The notes: generated from the letters alone by a model not told the origin. A DNA stretch of 64,000 bases from Fructilactobacillus cliffordii (GCF_024029355.1 NZ_CP097117.1:496001-560000), one strand, 5' to 3'. Shown: positions 27,636 to 36,595, numbered from the stretch's first letter. Made by a program: numbers and translations.

Positions 27636-28660
27636 TTGCTAGTTATGGACTGCAAACATTTTAACGTCAGCACTTCTAAAATTCCCTGAAAGCCCACGTT
27701 CACTCGTTGCAACTGGGCCGTTGCTAGTATGCCATTAATCATACTGACAATTTGGTAATCTGACAATTGGTTCGCCGTTGATTTAAGCAAATCATAAATA
27801 TCACCAAACGCCAGTTGCTCTGGGGTTCGCTCCCTAAATTTAACGTTAAATACATCTTGAAAAATTAAACACATCATCGTAACTGTCACGTTTTGACTAA
27901 AGCGGTCCCCGATTAACGGCATCAGGTTCGTTTGAACAAACGGAAAAGCTCGGACATCATCCTTGCTGATCCAAGTAAACCAGCCCTCGATTTGCTGCTT
28001 CATCTTACTAAGCCACTGATCAGCAATCAACTGGTCCAATTCGGTGGTTGACTTCGTGATTTGGAGAGCCAGCTTAATCTCAGTCTTGCTTAAATTATGC
28101 TCCGCCAAGTAACGTTGCAATGCTTCCTGTTTAATCTGTGGAAATTCTACCAGCTGGGTTCGCGAACGAATTGTGGGCAAAATATGGTGGTAATTGGTAG
28201 TTAGCAGAAAAGCTGTTACCGTCGCTAGCGGTTCTTCAATCACCTTCAACAAGCTATTCGCCGCTCCTACCGTCATCGTGTCGGCGGCATCAATGATAAA
28301 GACCTTCTGATTGCCTTCGACGGCACTCTTGGAAAACTCGCGTTTGAGTGCCCGCACCTGCTCAATTTTAATCGACTGGCCATCGGGCTCAATCACTAAA
28401 ACATCTGGATGTTCATCGTTCGCAATCCGCAGGCACTCATTGCATGCTCCACAGGGGAAGCCTTCCTTAGTAGGATGTAAGCAAAACAGGGCCATTGTGG
28501 TGACTTTAGCAACCGCTAATTTGCCATCACCGGCACTACCTGAGAATAAATACGCATGACTCAGGTCGCCCGCTTGCACCACTTGGACAAAGTGCTGAAT
28601 CAAATCGGGTTGTTTGGCGTTCACGTCTGCTAGTAAGTGCTGTGCTGCTGAGGTTTCCAT
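27632..28660 (-). CDS. holB: DNA polymerase III subunit delta'
   Basis: Clamp-loader subunit. The 342-residue AAA+ protein has the P-loop-derived FSGSAGDGKLAVA region near 38-50, a four-cysteine zinc module (C62, C71, C74, C77 region) and the SRC-like SRTQLVEF motif near 168. It lies between the c-di-AMP receptor gene and yabA, the usual tmk-darA-holB-yabA-rsmI order of Firmicutes. Confidence 0.95.
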   Translation of the reverse strand: METSAAQHLLADVNAKQPDLIQHFVQVVQAGDLSHAYLFSGSAGDGKLAVAKVTTMALFCLHPTKEGFPCGACNECLRIANDEHPDVLVIEPDGQSIKIEQVRALKREFSKSAVEGNQKVFIIDAADTMTVGAANSLLKVIEEPLATVTAFLLTTNYHHILPTIRSRTQLVEFPQIKQEALQRYLAEHNLSKTEIKLALQITKSTTELDQLIADQWLSKMKQQIEGWFTWISKDDVRAFPFVQTNLMPLIGDRFSQNVTVTMMCLIFQDVFNVKFRERTPEQLAFGDIYDLLKSTANQLSDYQIVSMINGILATAQLQRVNVGFQGILEVLTLKCLQSITSK

Positions 28661-28663
28661 CGG

Positions 28664-28990
28664 CTAGAACCGGAAAAAGTCTTCAATCGGCAGCACCATG
28701 ACCGTGGCGCCCCCAACTTCAACTTCGACCGGGTATGCCGTATCGTTAATGCTCCCCACCAGGTTAATGGGTGGCGTTACGTACTGATCCCGAGCCTGAC
28801 AAGAGTGCTTAATTAAATCGAGTAACTCTGGGACCCGTTCGTCATCGATTCCTACCATGTACGTCACGTTTTTGGCCCGCAAAAAGCCACCCTTTGTGGG
28901 TAATTGTGTGGCAATGATTTTGTGTTCGTTTAACTGTGCCTGCAGTTTACCGGCATCTTTTTCTTGAATAATCGCTAGGACTAATTTCAT
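28664..28990 (-). CDS. darA: Cyclic di-AMP receptor DarA (PstA, PII-like)
   Basis: The 108-residue trimeric PII-like protein binds c-di-AMP. The start MKLVLAIIQEKDAGKL, the TKGGFLRAKNVTYMVG stretch near 32-47 and the C-terminal EVGGATVMVLPIEDFFRF match the YaaQ/DarA family. It has no known enzyme activity and its output partner is unsettled. The gene sits between tmk and holB as in B. subtilis. Its presence with KimA supports a c-di-AMP/potassium circuit. Confidence 0.95.
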   Translation of the reverse strand: MKLVLAIIQEKDAGKLQAQLNEHKIIATQLPTKGGFLRAKNVTYMVGIDDERVPELLDLIKHSCQARDQYVTPPINLVGSINDTAYPVEVEVGGATVMVLPIEDFFRF

Positions 28991-29011
28991 GTGTAGTGAC
29001 CTCCTCTGGGC

Positions 29012-29641
29012 TTACTTCAAGTGCTGCATAATAATGGCGAGTACCTGGTTAGTTACAGTTGTTACTGATTGGGTCGCATCCACCCGCACAATTCGTTCGG
29101 GATGCGCTTGGGCCAGACGTTCGTAAGCATCATGAACTCGGACGTAAAAATCGCGCTGCTCGCGATCTAACCGATTAGTGGAATGTTCATCGCGGTGTTC
29201 AATCCGTTCCAAACCCACCGCAACTGGAACCGCAAAGTAAATGGTTAACTCAGGGAGCACGCCGTTCGTGGCAAACTGATTTAACTCCAACACTTTCTGT
29301 TCGCCTAATTGCCGCCCGGCCCCTTGATAGGCCACCGAGCTATCGACGTAGCGATCACAGAGTACCACTCGTTCTTGTGCTAAAGCAGGCAACACCTTTT
29401 GTTCGAGGTGCTGGCGCCGTGCCGCCGCAAAGAGGAGCGCTTCCGTGCGGGCATCCATGGCCTCGTTTTGTTCATCAACAATTAAATTCCGGATTTTTTC
29501 CGCGATTGGATCGCCACCAGGTTCGCGAGTAACCACCAACTGGTCCCATAACTGGGGTTGCAGTCGGTCTACAACCTGGTTTAAGACGGTAGTTTTTCCA
29601 GCGCCATCGTTTCCTTCAAACGTGATAAAGTGCCCACTCAT
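29012..29641 (-). CDS. tmk: Thymidylate kinase
   Basis: Phosphorylates dTMP to dTDP. The 209-residue protein has the P-loop FEGNDGAGKTT near 8-18, the DR(Y/H) motif CDRYVDSSVAYQGAGRQ near 95-111 and a lid region rich in Arg (LDREQRDFY). First gene of the tmk-darA-holB-yabA-rsmI-thioesterase-tsaB-rimI-tsaD run, which may form one long operon. Confidence 0.97.
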   Translation of the reverse strand: MSGHFITFEGNDGAGKTTVLNQVVDRLQPQLWDQLVVTREPGGDPIAEKIRNLIVDEQNEAMDARTEALLFAAARRQHLEQKVLPALAQERVVLCDRYVDSSVAYQGAGRQLGEQKVLELNQFATNGVLPELTIYFAVPVAVGLERIEHRDEHSTNRLDREQRDFYVRVHDAYERLAQAHPERIVRVDATQSVTTVTNQVLAIIMQHLK

Positions 29642-29725
29642 TCAGTCATCATTCCCCTTATTTTATGTTTCGATTGTACTGTAATTTAACCAAATTGTCT
29701 ATTTTCCGCCCCGGTCCAAAAATGC

Positions 29726-29752
29726 AAAAAAGACCGCCAACGCGGTCTTTTT
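29726..29752 (-). terminator. Terminator after the MacB-type transporter
   Basis: The stem GACCGC/GCGGTC with a short loop is flanked by AAAAA and TTTTTT on the minus strand. Confidence 0.9.
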
Positions 29753-29762
29753 CCCAGTTTAA

Positions 29763-31703
29763 TTATTCAGCACTTAAACTAACTACCGGATCAACCTTAG
29801 CAGCTTTACGAGCTGGTAAGAGAGCGGCCAGTAAACAAATAACGACGGAAACTAAGAGTCCAAAGATGGCGTTTCCCACCGAGATTTGCATGATGTTGTA
29901 TTGAATTCCACTTTGCGACAAGGAGTTCGCCCCCCATTCCACCAAGTAAGCCAGAATGATAGCTAAGACGGCTGAAAAGAAGCCCAGAAACACTGATTCG
30001 AAGATAAACAGTTTCCGGATGTTCCCCTTCGAAAAGCCAAGGGCTCGCAAAATTCCGATTTCCTTAGTCCGTTCGGCCACACTGATGTAAAGCACCACAA
30101 TGATCATGATGGCAGATACCAAGAGTGAGATGGCTGCAATTGAAGTCAAGACGGCTACCGCAAGGTTTACGTAAGTGTTCAACGTGGAGACAATCGAACC
30201 GGCTCCCGTAATCTGGAAGGCAGGCTTGCTTCCGTTCTTAACGGCCTTAATCCGATCTTGGACTGGTTGTACGTTTTGTACGCCTCCGGTGATGTCAACC
30301 GCAAGGTAGTTCGGGCCAAACGCCACGTTGTTATCCTGATACATCGACTTCAACGTTCCATAGGTCACGGCATCTGGTAGGCTATTACCATCAGTAATCC
30401 CACTGATGGTCACTTCCTTTTGCATAACCTGCGGTGTCTGGGTTTGATCATCAGAAGCACTAAGATAAAAGGTTGCTTTCGTTCCCAAGACCCGGTTGGG
30501 GTGATCATGGTTAATTTGTTTGGCTTCCTTTTTACTAATCAAAATTTCATTGGTCTGCGGAGCCCGACCAGTTTTAATGTTGGATTTCCGCAGAGTGTTA
30601 TCAAAGGTCTGAACCATTGTCAATGGTACGGTTTGATTGCCACTCTTTAACCGGGCGCTACCAGCCGCAAAATAACCAGGTGACACCTTTTTTACCCCAG
30701 AAATCTTTTTCAAACGGTTAATGTCACTTTGCTTAAGTGTGGTTTCTTGAGGCGTCGGATTATCACTTTCCACGTTTTTAGCCACTTGAATCGTGTTTGG
30801 ATTAATTTGGGAATAGATTTCGTGATTGATATACCCCTTAGTCCCGTTTCCGAGACCAAGCATCAGGATCACACTAAAGATTCCGATGGCGGCGCCAAAC
30901 ATGATTAACAGGTTCCGCTTCAAGTTATAGCGGAAGTGTTGCCAAGCCATTCCAGCCATCGACTTCATGCTAGCTACTTTATCCCGGAATGGTTTTTGTT
31001 GCTCGTCAACCGGATAAGCCGGTTTTAGAACCCGATCATCGTCAATTAACCCGTTGGCAAGGTGCACAATCCGAGTTCCGTAATCAGCAACCACTTGAGA
31101 ATGAGTTACGGCAATTACCAGTTTCCCATTTTCTGCAATTTGGTTTAATAACCGCAAAATTTCGTCGGTGTTTTGTGCATCCAAAGCCCCCGTTGGTTCA
31201 TCGGCAATGATGATGTCTGGGTCAGAGGCCAACGCCCGGGCAATCGAAACCCGTTGCTTTTGACCACCCGATAATTGGTTCGGGTACTTGTTCTTATGTT
31301 CGGACAGTCCCACCTGATCTAACAGTTCGTCGGCGCGTTTCACTTGTTCGTGGTGCGATAAGTTCGTCATCTCTAACGAAACCATGACGTTGGCACGAAT
31401 CGTCAGGTGGCTAATCAGGTTAAAACTTTGGAACACAAACCCAATCGTACTCCGGCGATATTGGTCCAGTTCCTTCGGCGTATCGTGTTTCAACGATTTC
31501 CCGTTCAGCAGCACGTCTCCGGTATACTGACTGTCTAATCCCGCAATGATGTTCATTAACGTGGTCTTTCCACCCCCAGATTCGCCCAGGATGGAAACGA
31601 ATTCCCCCCGTTCGAAGTCTAGGTTAATCCCGTTTAAAACGTGAAATTCCTGATGATCCACTTGATAAGACTTGTGGATATCCTGCAGTTGTAAATAGGC
31701 CAT
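29763..31703 (-). CDS. MacB-type ABC transporter, ATPase fused to permease
   Basis: The 646-residue fusion protein has an N-terminal ABC ATPase with Walker A GESGGGKT near 38-45, signature LSGGQKQRVSIARAL near 142 and ADEPTGALD near 166. One membrane helix follows near 270-290, then an extracytoplasmic MacB_PCD domain (about 300-510), and three C-terminal helices form the FtsX-like domain. Such type VII ABC systems act as mechanotransmitters exporting peptides, bacteriocins or antibiotics. No separate adaptor or two-component genes flank it. A palindrome over the start region suggests a dedicated repressor. Confidence 0.9.
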   Translation of the reverse strand: MAYLQLQDIHKSYQVDHQEFHVLNGINLDFERGEFVSILGESGGGKTTLMNIIAGLDSQYTGDVLLNGKSLKHDTPKELDQYRRSTIGFVFQSFNLISHLTIRANVMVSLEMTNLSHHEQVKRADELLDQVGLSEHKNKYPNQLSGGQKQRVSIARALASDPDIIIADEPTGALDAQNTDEILRLLNQIAENGKLVIAVTHSQVVADYGTRIVHLANGLIDDDRVLKPAYPVDEQQKPFRDKVASMKSMAGMAWQHFRYNLKRNLLIMFGAAIGIFSVILMLGLGNGTKGYINHEIYSQINPNTIQVAKNVESDNPTPQETTLKQSDINRLKKISGVKKVSPGYFAAGSARLKSGNQTVPLTMVQTFDNTLRKSNIKTGRAPQTNEILISKKEAKQINHDHPNRVLGTKATFYLSASDDQTQTPQVMQKEVTISGITDGNSLPDAVTYGTLKSMYQDNNVAFGPNYLAVDITGGVQNVQPVQDRIKAVKNGSKPAFQITGAGSIVSTLNTYVNLAVAVLTSIAAISLLVSAIMIIVVLYISVAERTKEIGILRALGFSKGNIRKLFIFESVFLGFFSAVLAIILAYLVEWGANSLSQSGIQYNIMQISVGNAIFGLLVSVVICLLAALLPARKAAKVDPVVSLSAE

Positions 31704-31719
31704 CTAGTTCTCCTTTAGT

Positions 31720-31736
31720 CTAATAATAATTATTAG
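31720..31736. promoter_or_regulatory. Palindromic operator candidate before the MacB-type gene
   Basis: CTAATAAT-A-ATTATTAG is a perfect 17-base inverted repeat between the predicted -10 and the RBS. Length and AT-richness resemble MarR- or TetR-type operators. The cognate regulator is not in the window. Confidence 0.55.
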
Positions 31737-31746
31737 TTTAGTTGAT

Positions 31747-31774
31747 AGTATACACCATATAGCATTCATTGTAA
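31747..31774 (-). promoter_or_regulatory. Promoter of the MacB-type gene
   Basis: A TTACAA -35 (31769-31774) and a TATACT -10 (31747-31752) on the minus strand have a 16-base spacer. The palindromic operator lies just downstream. Confidence 0.6.
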
Positions 31775-31795
31775 GCCCTTTTTAATCCATTAATT

Positions 31796-31836
31796 AAAAA
31801 AGAGGTCCCTACCCTAAAGTAGTTTCCCCTTCTTTT
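31796..31836 (-). terminator. Terminator after the dnaX-ybaB-recR-yaaL operon
   Basis: A stem with a three-base symmetric internal loop (AAAAGAAGGGG/CCTCTTTTTT and CTAC/GTAG) ends in TTTTTT on the minus strand, at the yaaL stop. Confidence 0.7.
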
Positions 31837-32080
31837 AAGAATCGTACACGCTTGACTGAATGTGATCGTTTTTAATCTTCCGGAGTCGGGCTTGACGGTA
31901 CATAAATTCAAATTTCTGCTTGGCCAACTCAGTCTGTGCCTTCACCTGCGGATCGACATCCGCCACAGCCGCTTCTGTTTGTTGAGCCTGGTCCCAATCC
32001 TGCTTTAACAGGTTCAACGACTGGAGTAACTCTTCATCGTACTCCTTTTCGAAGTCCTTGGGTTTAAAAAAGTTAAACAT
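31835..32080 (-). CDS. yaaL: YaaL family protein (DUF2508)
   Basis: The 81-residue protein is charged and helical, with MFNFFKPKDFEKEYDEELLQ at its start. It matches the YaaL/DUF2508 family found immediately after recR in Bacilli. Function unknown. It follows recR by seven bases and is the last gene of the dnaX operon. Confidence 0.85.
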   Translation of the reverse strand: MFNFFKPKDFEKEYDEELLQSLNLLKQDWDQAQQTEAAVADVDPQVKAQTELAKQKFEFMYRQARLRKIKNDHIQSSVYDS

Positions 32081-32087
32081 CCTAACC

Positions 32088-32687
32088 TCACATTTCCGTT
32101 CGTCCTTCGACCGCCCGAAACAGAGTCATTTCATCGGCGTATTCAATGTCACTTCCCACGGCCAGTCCCCGGGCTAAACGTGTCACCTTTAAGCCAGCGG
32201 GTTTTAACAAGCGAGCTAAGTACATCGCCGTAGCGTCTCCTTCTGGGGTAGCGTTCGTGGCAATAATCACTTCTTTGATGGTCTCATTTTTTTGCAACCG
32301 TTTGATTAAAGAGCTGATGTTGATATCATCAGGCCCCTTGCCTTCCATCGGCGACAGCACTCCGTGTAAAACGTGGTACAAACCGTGGTAATCTTTCATC
32401 TTTTCCATGGTAGCAATGTCTTTAGGTTGTTCTACTACCAACACTTGGGATTGATCGCGCATAGGATCACTACAAATTTCACACGGGTCAGTCTCTGTTA
32501 TGTTCCCGCACACGGAACAAAAGGTTAGCTTTTCCTTCGTGTCATTTAAAGCCTGAGCAAACTGTTGCACCTCATCCTTCGGCATATCAATCGTATAGAA
32601 TGCCAACCGGGTGGCAGTTTTTTCCCCGATTCCAGGTAGGTGCATGAAACCATCAATGAGCTTAGCTACTGGTTCTGGGTACTGCAT
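32088..32687 (-). CDS. recR: Recombination protein RecR
   Basis: RecFOR-pathway protein that loads RecA at gaps. The 199-residue protein has a helix-hairpin-helix ([15 protein letters not shown] near 17-31), a four-cysteine zinc finger ([16 protein letters not shown] near 57-72) and a Toprim domain ([13 protein letters not shown] near 82). It stands in the dnaX-ybaB-recR order. Confidence 0.97.
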   Translation of the reverse strand: MQYPEPVAKLIDGFMHLPGIGEKTATRLAFYTIDMPKDEVQQFAQALNDTKEKLTFCSVCGNITETDPCEICSDPMRDQSQVLVVEQPKDIATMEKMKDYHGLYHVLHGVLSPMEGKGPDDINISSLIKRLQKNETIKEVIIATNATPEGDATAMYLARLLKPAGLKVTRLARGLAVGSDIEYADEMTLFRAVEGRTEM

Positions 32688-32706
32688 GCTGATTCCCTCT
32701 TTACTA

Positions 32707-33027
32707 TTAAAGTCCGGGGATGTTCATTCCCTGGGTGAATTGTCCCATCTTATTTTTCGTGGTTTCGTCAATTTGCTTCAACGCATCGTTCACGGCTGCA
32801 ATCGTCAAATCAGAAATCATGTCCGGATCATCGGGATCCAATGCTTCTTTTTTAATTTGTAAATCCTTCATCTTCCGATCCCCGGTAAAAGTAGCGACCA
32901 CGAGGTCATCAGGAGCTTTGCCCGTGAATTCTTGTTGGTCGATTTCTGCTTGTTGGGCACTCATCTTGCGTTGCATGTCTTGTGCTTGCTTCATTAACTT
33001 GCCCATGTTCATTCCGTTCATTGCCAT
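32707..33027 (-). CDS. YbaB/EbfC nucleoid-associated protein
   Basis: The 106-residue DNA-binding protein of the YbaB/EbfC family forms dimeric tweezers on DNA. It has the Met-rich helical N-terminus ([17 protein letters not shown]), the central [16 protein letters not shown] strands and a C-terminal helix. Placed between dnaX and recR as usual. Confidence 0.95.
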   Translation of the reverse strand: MAMNGMNMGKLMKQAQDMQRKMSAQQAEIDQQEFTGKAPDDLVVATFTGDRKMKDLQIKKEALDPDDPDMISDLTIAAVNDALKQIDETTKNKMGQFTQGMNIPGL

Positions 33028-33052
33028 TGTAATTTCTCCTTTAAATTATAAA

Positions 33053-34777
33053 TTAATCATCTTCCACGTTCACTAATTCATCGCCAAAGAGTTCTTTGGC
33101 TCGACGGACGTTCTTCGGTTCTTCCGCCGTTGGTTCAGACTGTTCTGATTGTTGATCAGCTGTTTCTGATTGCGTTCCGCGTGGATGTTGTTGCAGGTAT
33201 TCCTGTCGTAACGTGGGCCACTCTTCTTTCGGAACAAAGAAGACTTTGGGAACCTGACCCAACAACTGTTCCAAGCCCTGTTCGAGCGCTGTCATTAATT
33301 GTTCATCGCTTCCAGCTTTTTGGTATAAGAAACCGTAGTCAAAGGCGATTACGACGCCAGTATCACTGGCAGCTACCGGTCGAGCTACGTGTAAAACGGC
33401 CCGCTGAGTAACGCTCAGTAACTGTAACAACGCACCCCAGTTGCTACGATATTGTTCCAAGGCCGATTTAGTTGCTGCATCCAAAATCCCAAAGATTCCG
33501 TTCATATCTGGTTGGGGTGCTTTGGGACTATTTGGAATTGCGCGCTTGGCGGGCGTAGTTTGCTCCGCCGGTGTTACTGATGCAGTTACTGGTCGTTGTT
33601 GTAACGACTGCAATTGTTGTTGCAACTGTGCCACCTGCTCTTCTAGCTGCTGGTATCCAGCTGGCGGGACCGATTCTGCCGGTTGTGGTTGCACTTCTGC
33701 ATCCGCGAGGCGGACGGTCAAAATATCCAGATAGAGGTCTGGGTGATAAGTAAATCGCAGCTGCTGTTGGACCTCGTTCATGATCTCTACGAACTGGTAA
33801 ATCTTACGCCGGTCGACTTCCTGAGCAATTTTTTGGAAGTTATCGCCCAGCAGACCTAACTCGTCAGCCGTTACCAGAGCTTCGTTTTGTTGGTAAAGCA
33901 ACAAGTTCTGACAGTAGTCCACCAAGTCTTCAATAAACTGACTGGCGTCTTTTCCATCCGCCAGGGTGGCTTCCACCACCTGGAGCCCGCTGCTAACGTC
34001 ACCTGCTAATACGGCTTCAAAGTACCGCTGCAGCTCATCGCGGGCAACACTCCCCGTCACTTGGAGAGCGCTGTCATAGGTCAACTGCTCCGGATCATAT
34101 GAAAGGGCTTGGTCCAGAATACTCAGGGCATCCCGCATCCCCCCTTCGGCGCTCTTAGCAATGATTTTCACAGCGCGGTCATCGAATTGAACCTGTTTAC
34201 TCTCTAAAATCTTTGTGAGCTGTTCCTCAATGTCCGTCGCGCTAATGCGTTTGAAATCAAAGCGCTGCAATCGCGACAGGATGGTTGCCGGAATCTTATG
34301 AGGTTCCGTCGTGGCCAGGATAAAGATCACGTGGGACGGTGGTTCCTCCAAGGTTTTTAACAACGCGTTAAACGCCCCGGTTGACAACATGTGGACTTCA
34401 TCGATGATGTAAACCTTGTACGTTGCCTCCGTGGGGGCATACTTGGCCTTATCACGAATGTTACGAATCTCTTCGACCCCGTTATTAGAGGCCGCGTCAA
34501 TTTCAATCACATCGTTTAAAGCACCCTGGTTAATGGCGACGCAGGTTTCACACTCGTTACATGGCTCGCCGTCTTTTAAATGCTGACAGTTAACCGCCTT
34601 AGCCAAAATCTTCGCAGTTGAAGTTTTCCCCGTTCCACGGGGTCCACTAAACAGATAAGCGTGACTAATCTGATCGGTTATCAAAGCGTTTTTTAACGTC
34701 TTCGTAATGACCCGTTGCCCCACAATTTCATCAAAGCGTTGGGGCCGCCAGACCCGGTATAAAGCTTGATAACTCAT
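33053..34777 (-). CDS. dnaX: DNA polymerase III subunit gamma/tau
   Basis: Clamp-loader motor. The chosen ATG at 34777 (MSYQALYRVWRPQRF) follows AGGAAGGG; the frame extends to 34816 without support. At 574 residues it has Walker A GPRGTGKTS near 45, a zinc module (C64, C73, C76, C79 region) and DEVH near 127. The tau-like C-terminal region is preceded by a Gln/Pro-rich linker. No clear slippery heptamer for making a separate gamma form was seen. Confidence 0.96.
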   Translation of the reverse strand: MSYQALYRVWRPQRFDEIVGQRVITKTLKNALITDQISHAYLFSGPRGTGKTSTAKILAKAVNCQHLKDGEPCNECETCVAINQGALNDVIEIDAASNNGVEEIRNIRDKAKYAPTEATYKVYIIDEVHMLSTGAFNALLKTLEEPPSHVIFILATTEPHKIPATILSRLQRFDFKRISATDIEEQLTKILESKQVQFDDRAVKIIAKSAEGGMRDALSILDQALSYDPEQLTYDSALQVTGSVARDELQRYFEAVLAGDVSSGLQVVEATLADGKDASQFIEDLVDYCQNLLLYQQNEALVTADELGLLGDNFQKIAQEVDRRKIYQFVEIMNEVQQQLRFTYHPDLYLDILTVRLADAEVQPQPAESVPPAGYQQLEEQVAQLQQQLQSLQQRPVTASVTPAEQTTPAKRAIPNSPKAPQPDMNGIFGILDAATKSALEQYRSNWGALLQLLSVTQRAVLHVARPVAASDTGVVIAFDYGFLYQKAGSDEQLMTALEQGLEQLLGQVPKVFFVPKEEWPTLRQEYLQQHPRGTQSETADQQSEQSEPTAEEPKNVRRAKELFGDELVNVEDD

Positions 34778-34888
34778 GTCACCCTTCCTTTCTTCTGGAA
34801 CGCCACCTGCTAACATTATAGCGAGAATGCCGCTGAATTACCATAATTCTAATTGAAGCAGCTGCATCCGTTTTTACCATATTACTGT

Positions 34889-34920
34889 AAAAAAAATCTC
34901 CTAGCCAAATTGACTAGGAG
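34889..34920 (-). terminator. Terminator after the SRP RNA
   Basis: CTCCTAG and CTAGGAG pair around a nine-base loop and are followed by a run of eight T residues on the minus strand. Confidence 0.9.
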
Positions 34921-34927
34921 TTTATTT

Positions 34928-35028
34928 GCTAACAACAAGAAGCACAAGGCAAAAAATACTTAGTGCTGCTTCCTTCCGGACCTGACACGGTTCGTAAGTC
35001 TGCCTTTGCTTCAAGGCCTTACGGCAGT
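34928..35028 (-). ncRNA. ffs: Small signal recognition particle RNA (4.5S-like)
   Basis: On the minus strand the universally conserved SRP helix-8 apical sequence (CAGGTCCGGAAGGAAGCAGC) lies at about 34965-34984. Flanking arms pair as AAGC/GCTT, AAGGCA/TGCCTT and ACTTA/TAAGT. The length of about 100 bases means the short form without an Alu domain, typical of Lactobacillales, unlike the long scRNA of B. subtilis. It lies between tadA and dnaX. The exact ends are estimated from the promoter and the arm symmetry. Confidence 0.9.
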
Positions 35029-35032
35029 TACT

Positions 35033-35061
35033 ATCATAACTTAACCACGGCTACTTGTCCA
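35033..35061 (-). promoter_or_regulatory. Promoter of the SRP RNA gene
   Basis: A TGGACA -35 (35056-35061) overlaps the 3' end of tadA and a TATGAT -10 (35033-35038) follows after 17 bases on the minus strand. Confidence 0.6.
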
Positions 35062-35539
35062 GTCCTTGCTTCCGTTTTTTCCGGCGCTGGCGCTTATCGC
35101 GAAAGAAGGATCGCATCACAGCTCCAGCTTCGGTAGCCCGACAACCAGTTTCGAGTTCCACCTGGTGATTTTGGCGTTCGTCCGTCAGGGCCTGGTACAA
35201 ACTTTCCCCCGCCCCAGCCTTCGGATTCGCCGCTCCGTAAACTACCCGATCAATCCGAGCGTTCACAATCGCCCCGGCACACATCAGGCAGGGTTCAATC
35301 GTGACGTACAGAGTACACCCGGTTAACCGCCAACTTTGCACTGCCAGACAAGCCTCTTCAATCGCAATCAGTTCTGCATGCTGGGTGGATAACTGCGTGT
35401 GTTCGCGCAGGTTATAGCCGGTTCCAATGATTTGGTGGTCCTTGACAATCACTGCTCCGATGGGAATTTCGCCGATTTGGGCCGCAAAGCGGGCTTCCAC
35501 CAGCGCCTGGCCCATGTAGCGTTCATCCTCAGTCATCAT
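35051..35539 (-). CDS. tadA: tRNA-specific adenosine deaminase TadA
   Basis: Deaminates A34 of tRNA-Arg(ACG) to inosine. The 162-residue protein has the zinc-binding deaminase motifs HAEL (near 54) with the catalytic Glu and PCLMCAGA (near 83-90). The C-terminus is basic (RDKRQRRKKRKQG). It overlaps the upstream methyltransferase by four bases. A tRNA-Leu with an AAG anticodon in the same window raises the question whether TadA also acts on it. Confidence 0.95.
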   Translation of the reverse strand: MMTEDERYMGQALVEARFAAQIGEIPIGAVIVKDHQIIGTGYNLREHTQLSTQHAELIAIEEACLAVQSWRLTGCTLYVTIEPCLMCAGAIVNARIDRVVYGAANPKAGAGESLYQALTDERQNHQVELETGCRATEAGAVMRSFFRDKRQRRKKRKQGLDK

Positions 35540-36144
35540 GATTGTTGCACGCTCGCTAAGACGTAGTACCCCTTGTCACGTTTGATGACTTCCGCATTCC
35601 CAAAGGTCGCCTGCATCAACCGTTTGGCCGACGGTGCCCCTTGCTTCTTTTGTAATACCACAAACAGCCGGCCGTTGGGTGCCAGATGGGCAGCAGCTCC
35701 CGTAATCATGGTATCTACTACGTCTTTGCCAGCCCGAACCGGCGGATTCGTGACCACAGCAGCAAATTGCTGCTCGCTTACCCCCGCATACACGTCCGAC
35801 GTCGCAACGGTAACGTTGCTAATCCCGTTGACCATGGCGTTTCGTTCTGCGAGCGCCAGTGCCCGTTGGTTTACGTCCACCAACTCAAACTGGTGGTCTG
35901 GATATTCTTTAGCTAAAAACAACCCGATTGGCCCGTAACCACAGCCCAAGTCTAAGATTGGTCCGTCCGGTAAATCAGCGAGATCCACGTTCTCAATCAG
36001 GACCCGAGAACCGTAGTCCACGGTTCGTTTAGAAAACACTCCGTTATCTGAAATGAAGTGGAGTGCCTGTCCTTTAATCGTAAAATCCCATTCTTTTTCA
36101 TCGTGAATCACATCCGGATTCGGTGTATAATAAAAATTGCTCAC
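35536..36144 (-). CDS. Class I SAM-dependent methyltransferase, RsmC/YbxB-like
   Basis: The 202-residue protein has a SAM-binding LDLGCGYGPIGLFLA near 66-80 and the NPPVRAG motif near 133-139 (N-P-P-[FY/V] of N-methyltransferases). It resembles the C-terminal catalytic half of RsmC, which makes m2G in 16S rRNA, and B. subtilis YbxB. A GTG at 36144 is preferred because AAAGGA lies about ten bases upstream; a GTG at 36153 is too close to that site. It overlaps tadA by ATGA. Confidence 0.85.
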   Translation of the reverse strand: MSNFYYTPNPDVIHDEKEWDFTIKGQALHFISDNGVFSKRTVDYGSRVLIENVDLADLPDGPILDLGCGYGPIGLFLAKEYPDHQFELVDVNQRALALAERNAMVNGISNVTVATSDVYAGVSEQQFAAVVTNPPVRAGKDVVDTMITGAAAHLAPNGRLFVVLQKKQGAPSAKRLMQATFGNAEVIKRDKGYYVLASVQQS

Positions 36145-36193
36145 AAAAATCACATCCTTTAATTTAATTAATTATGCTAAAATTTTGTTTCAC

Positions 36194-36241
36194 ACACCAC
36201 ATGTAGTGTGTTTCTCAATCGAGTGACACAACATGTGGTGT
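36194..36241 (+). promoter_or_regulatory. Pair of NrdR boxes upstream of nrdHEF
   Basis: Two imperfect 16-base palindromes, ACACCACATGTAGTGT (36194-36209) and ACACAACATGTGGTGT (36226-36241), are separated by 16 bases, so their centres are 32 bases or three helical turns apart. This is the layout of NrdR operators (consensus ACAC-N8-GTGT). NrdR represses ribonucleotide reductase genes when dATP is high. The nrdR gene itself is not in the window. Confidence 0.88.
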
Positions 36242-36249
36242 TTTTTGGG

Positions 36250-36277
36250 TTGAAAGAATCCATTTTAGTAGTAGAAT
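36250..36277 (+). promoter_or_regulatory. Promoter of nrdHEF
   Basis: A TTGAAA -35 (36250-36255) and a TAGAAT -10 (36272-36277) have a 16-base spacer, just downstream of the NrdR boxes. Confidence 0.55.
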
Positions 36278-36310
36278 CAGGATATAGTCAAACGAAAGAA
36301 GGAGTCCATT

Positions 36311-36556
36311 ATGAAACAGATTACCGTTTACACTAAAAACAACTGCATCCAATGCAAAATGACCAAACGTTTTTTAACCGAACACAACGTGGATTTTACT
36401 GAAAAGAACACCAGTGAAAATCCCGACCTAATCCCCTACTTGAAGGACCAAGGTTTTCAAGCAGTTCCAGTTGTGGAATCAAAAGTATTAGACACCTTTG
36501 GTGGTTTTCGGCCCGACCAACTGAAACGCTTAGTTGAACAATTAGCCACTGCATAA
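36311..36556 (+). CDS. nrdH: Glutaredoxin-like electron donor NrdH
   Basis: The 81-residue thioredoxin-fold protein has a CIQC active site (residues 12-15) and a C-terminal FGGFRPDQLKRL motif typical of NrdH-redoxins. These accept electrons from thioredoxin reductase and reduce class Ib ribonucleotide reductase. It opens the nrdHEF operon behind NrdR boxes; trxB is at the left end of the window. Confidence 0.96.
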   Translation: MKQITVYTKNNCIQCKMTKRFLTEHNVDFTEKNTSENPDLIPYLKDQGFQAVPVVESKVLDTFGGFRPDQLKRLVEQLATA

Positions 36557-36595
36557 ATCACTACTTTCATTATACACATTAAGGGGAATCAGTAT

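Noticed and set aside
33053..34777. Programmed -1 frameshift in dnaX to make a gamma form
   Set aside because: A run of six A residues near 33830 exists but no canonical slippery heptamer with a downstream stop and hairpin was identified.
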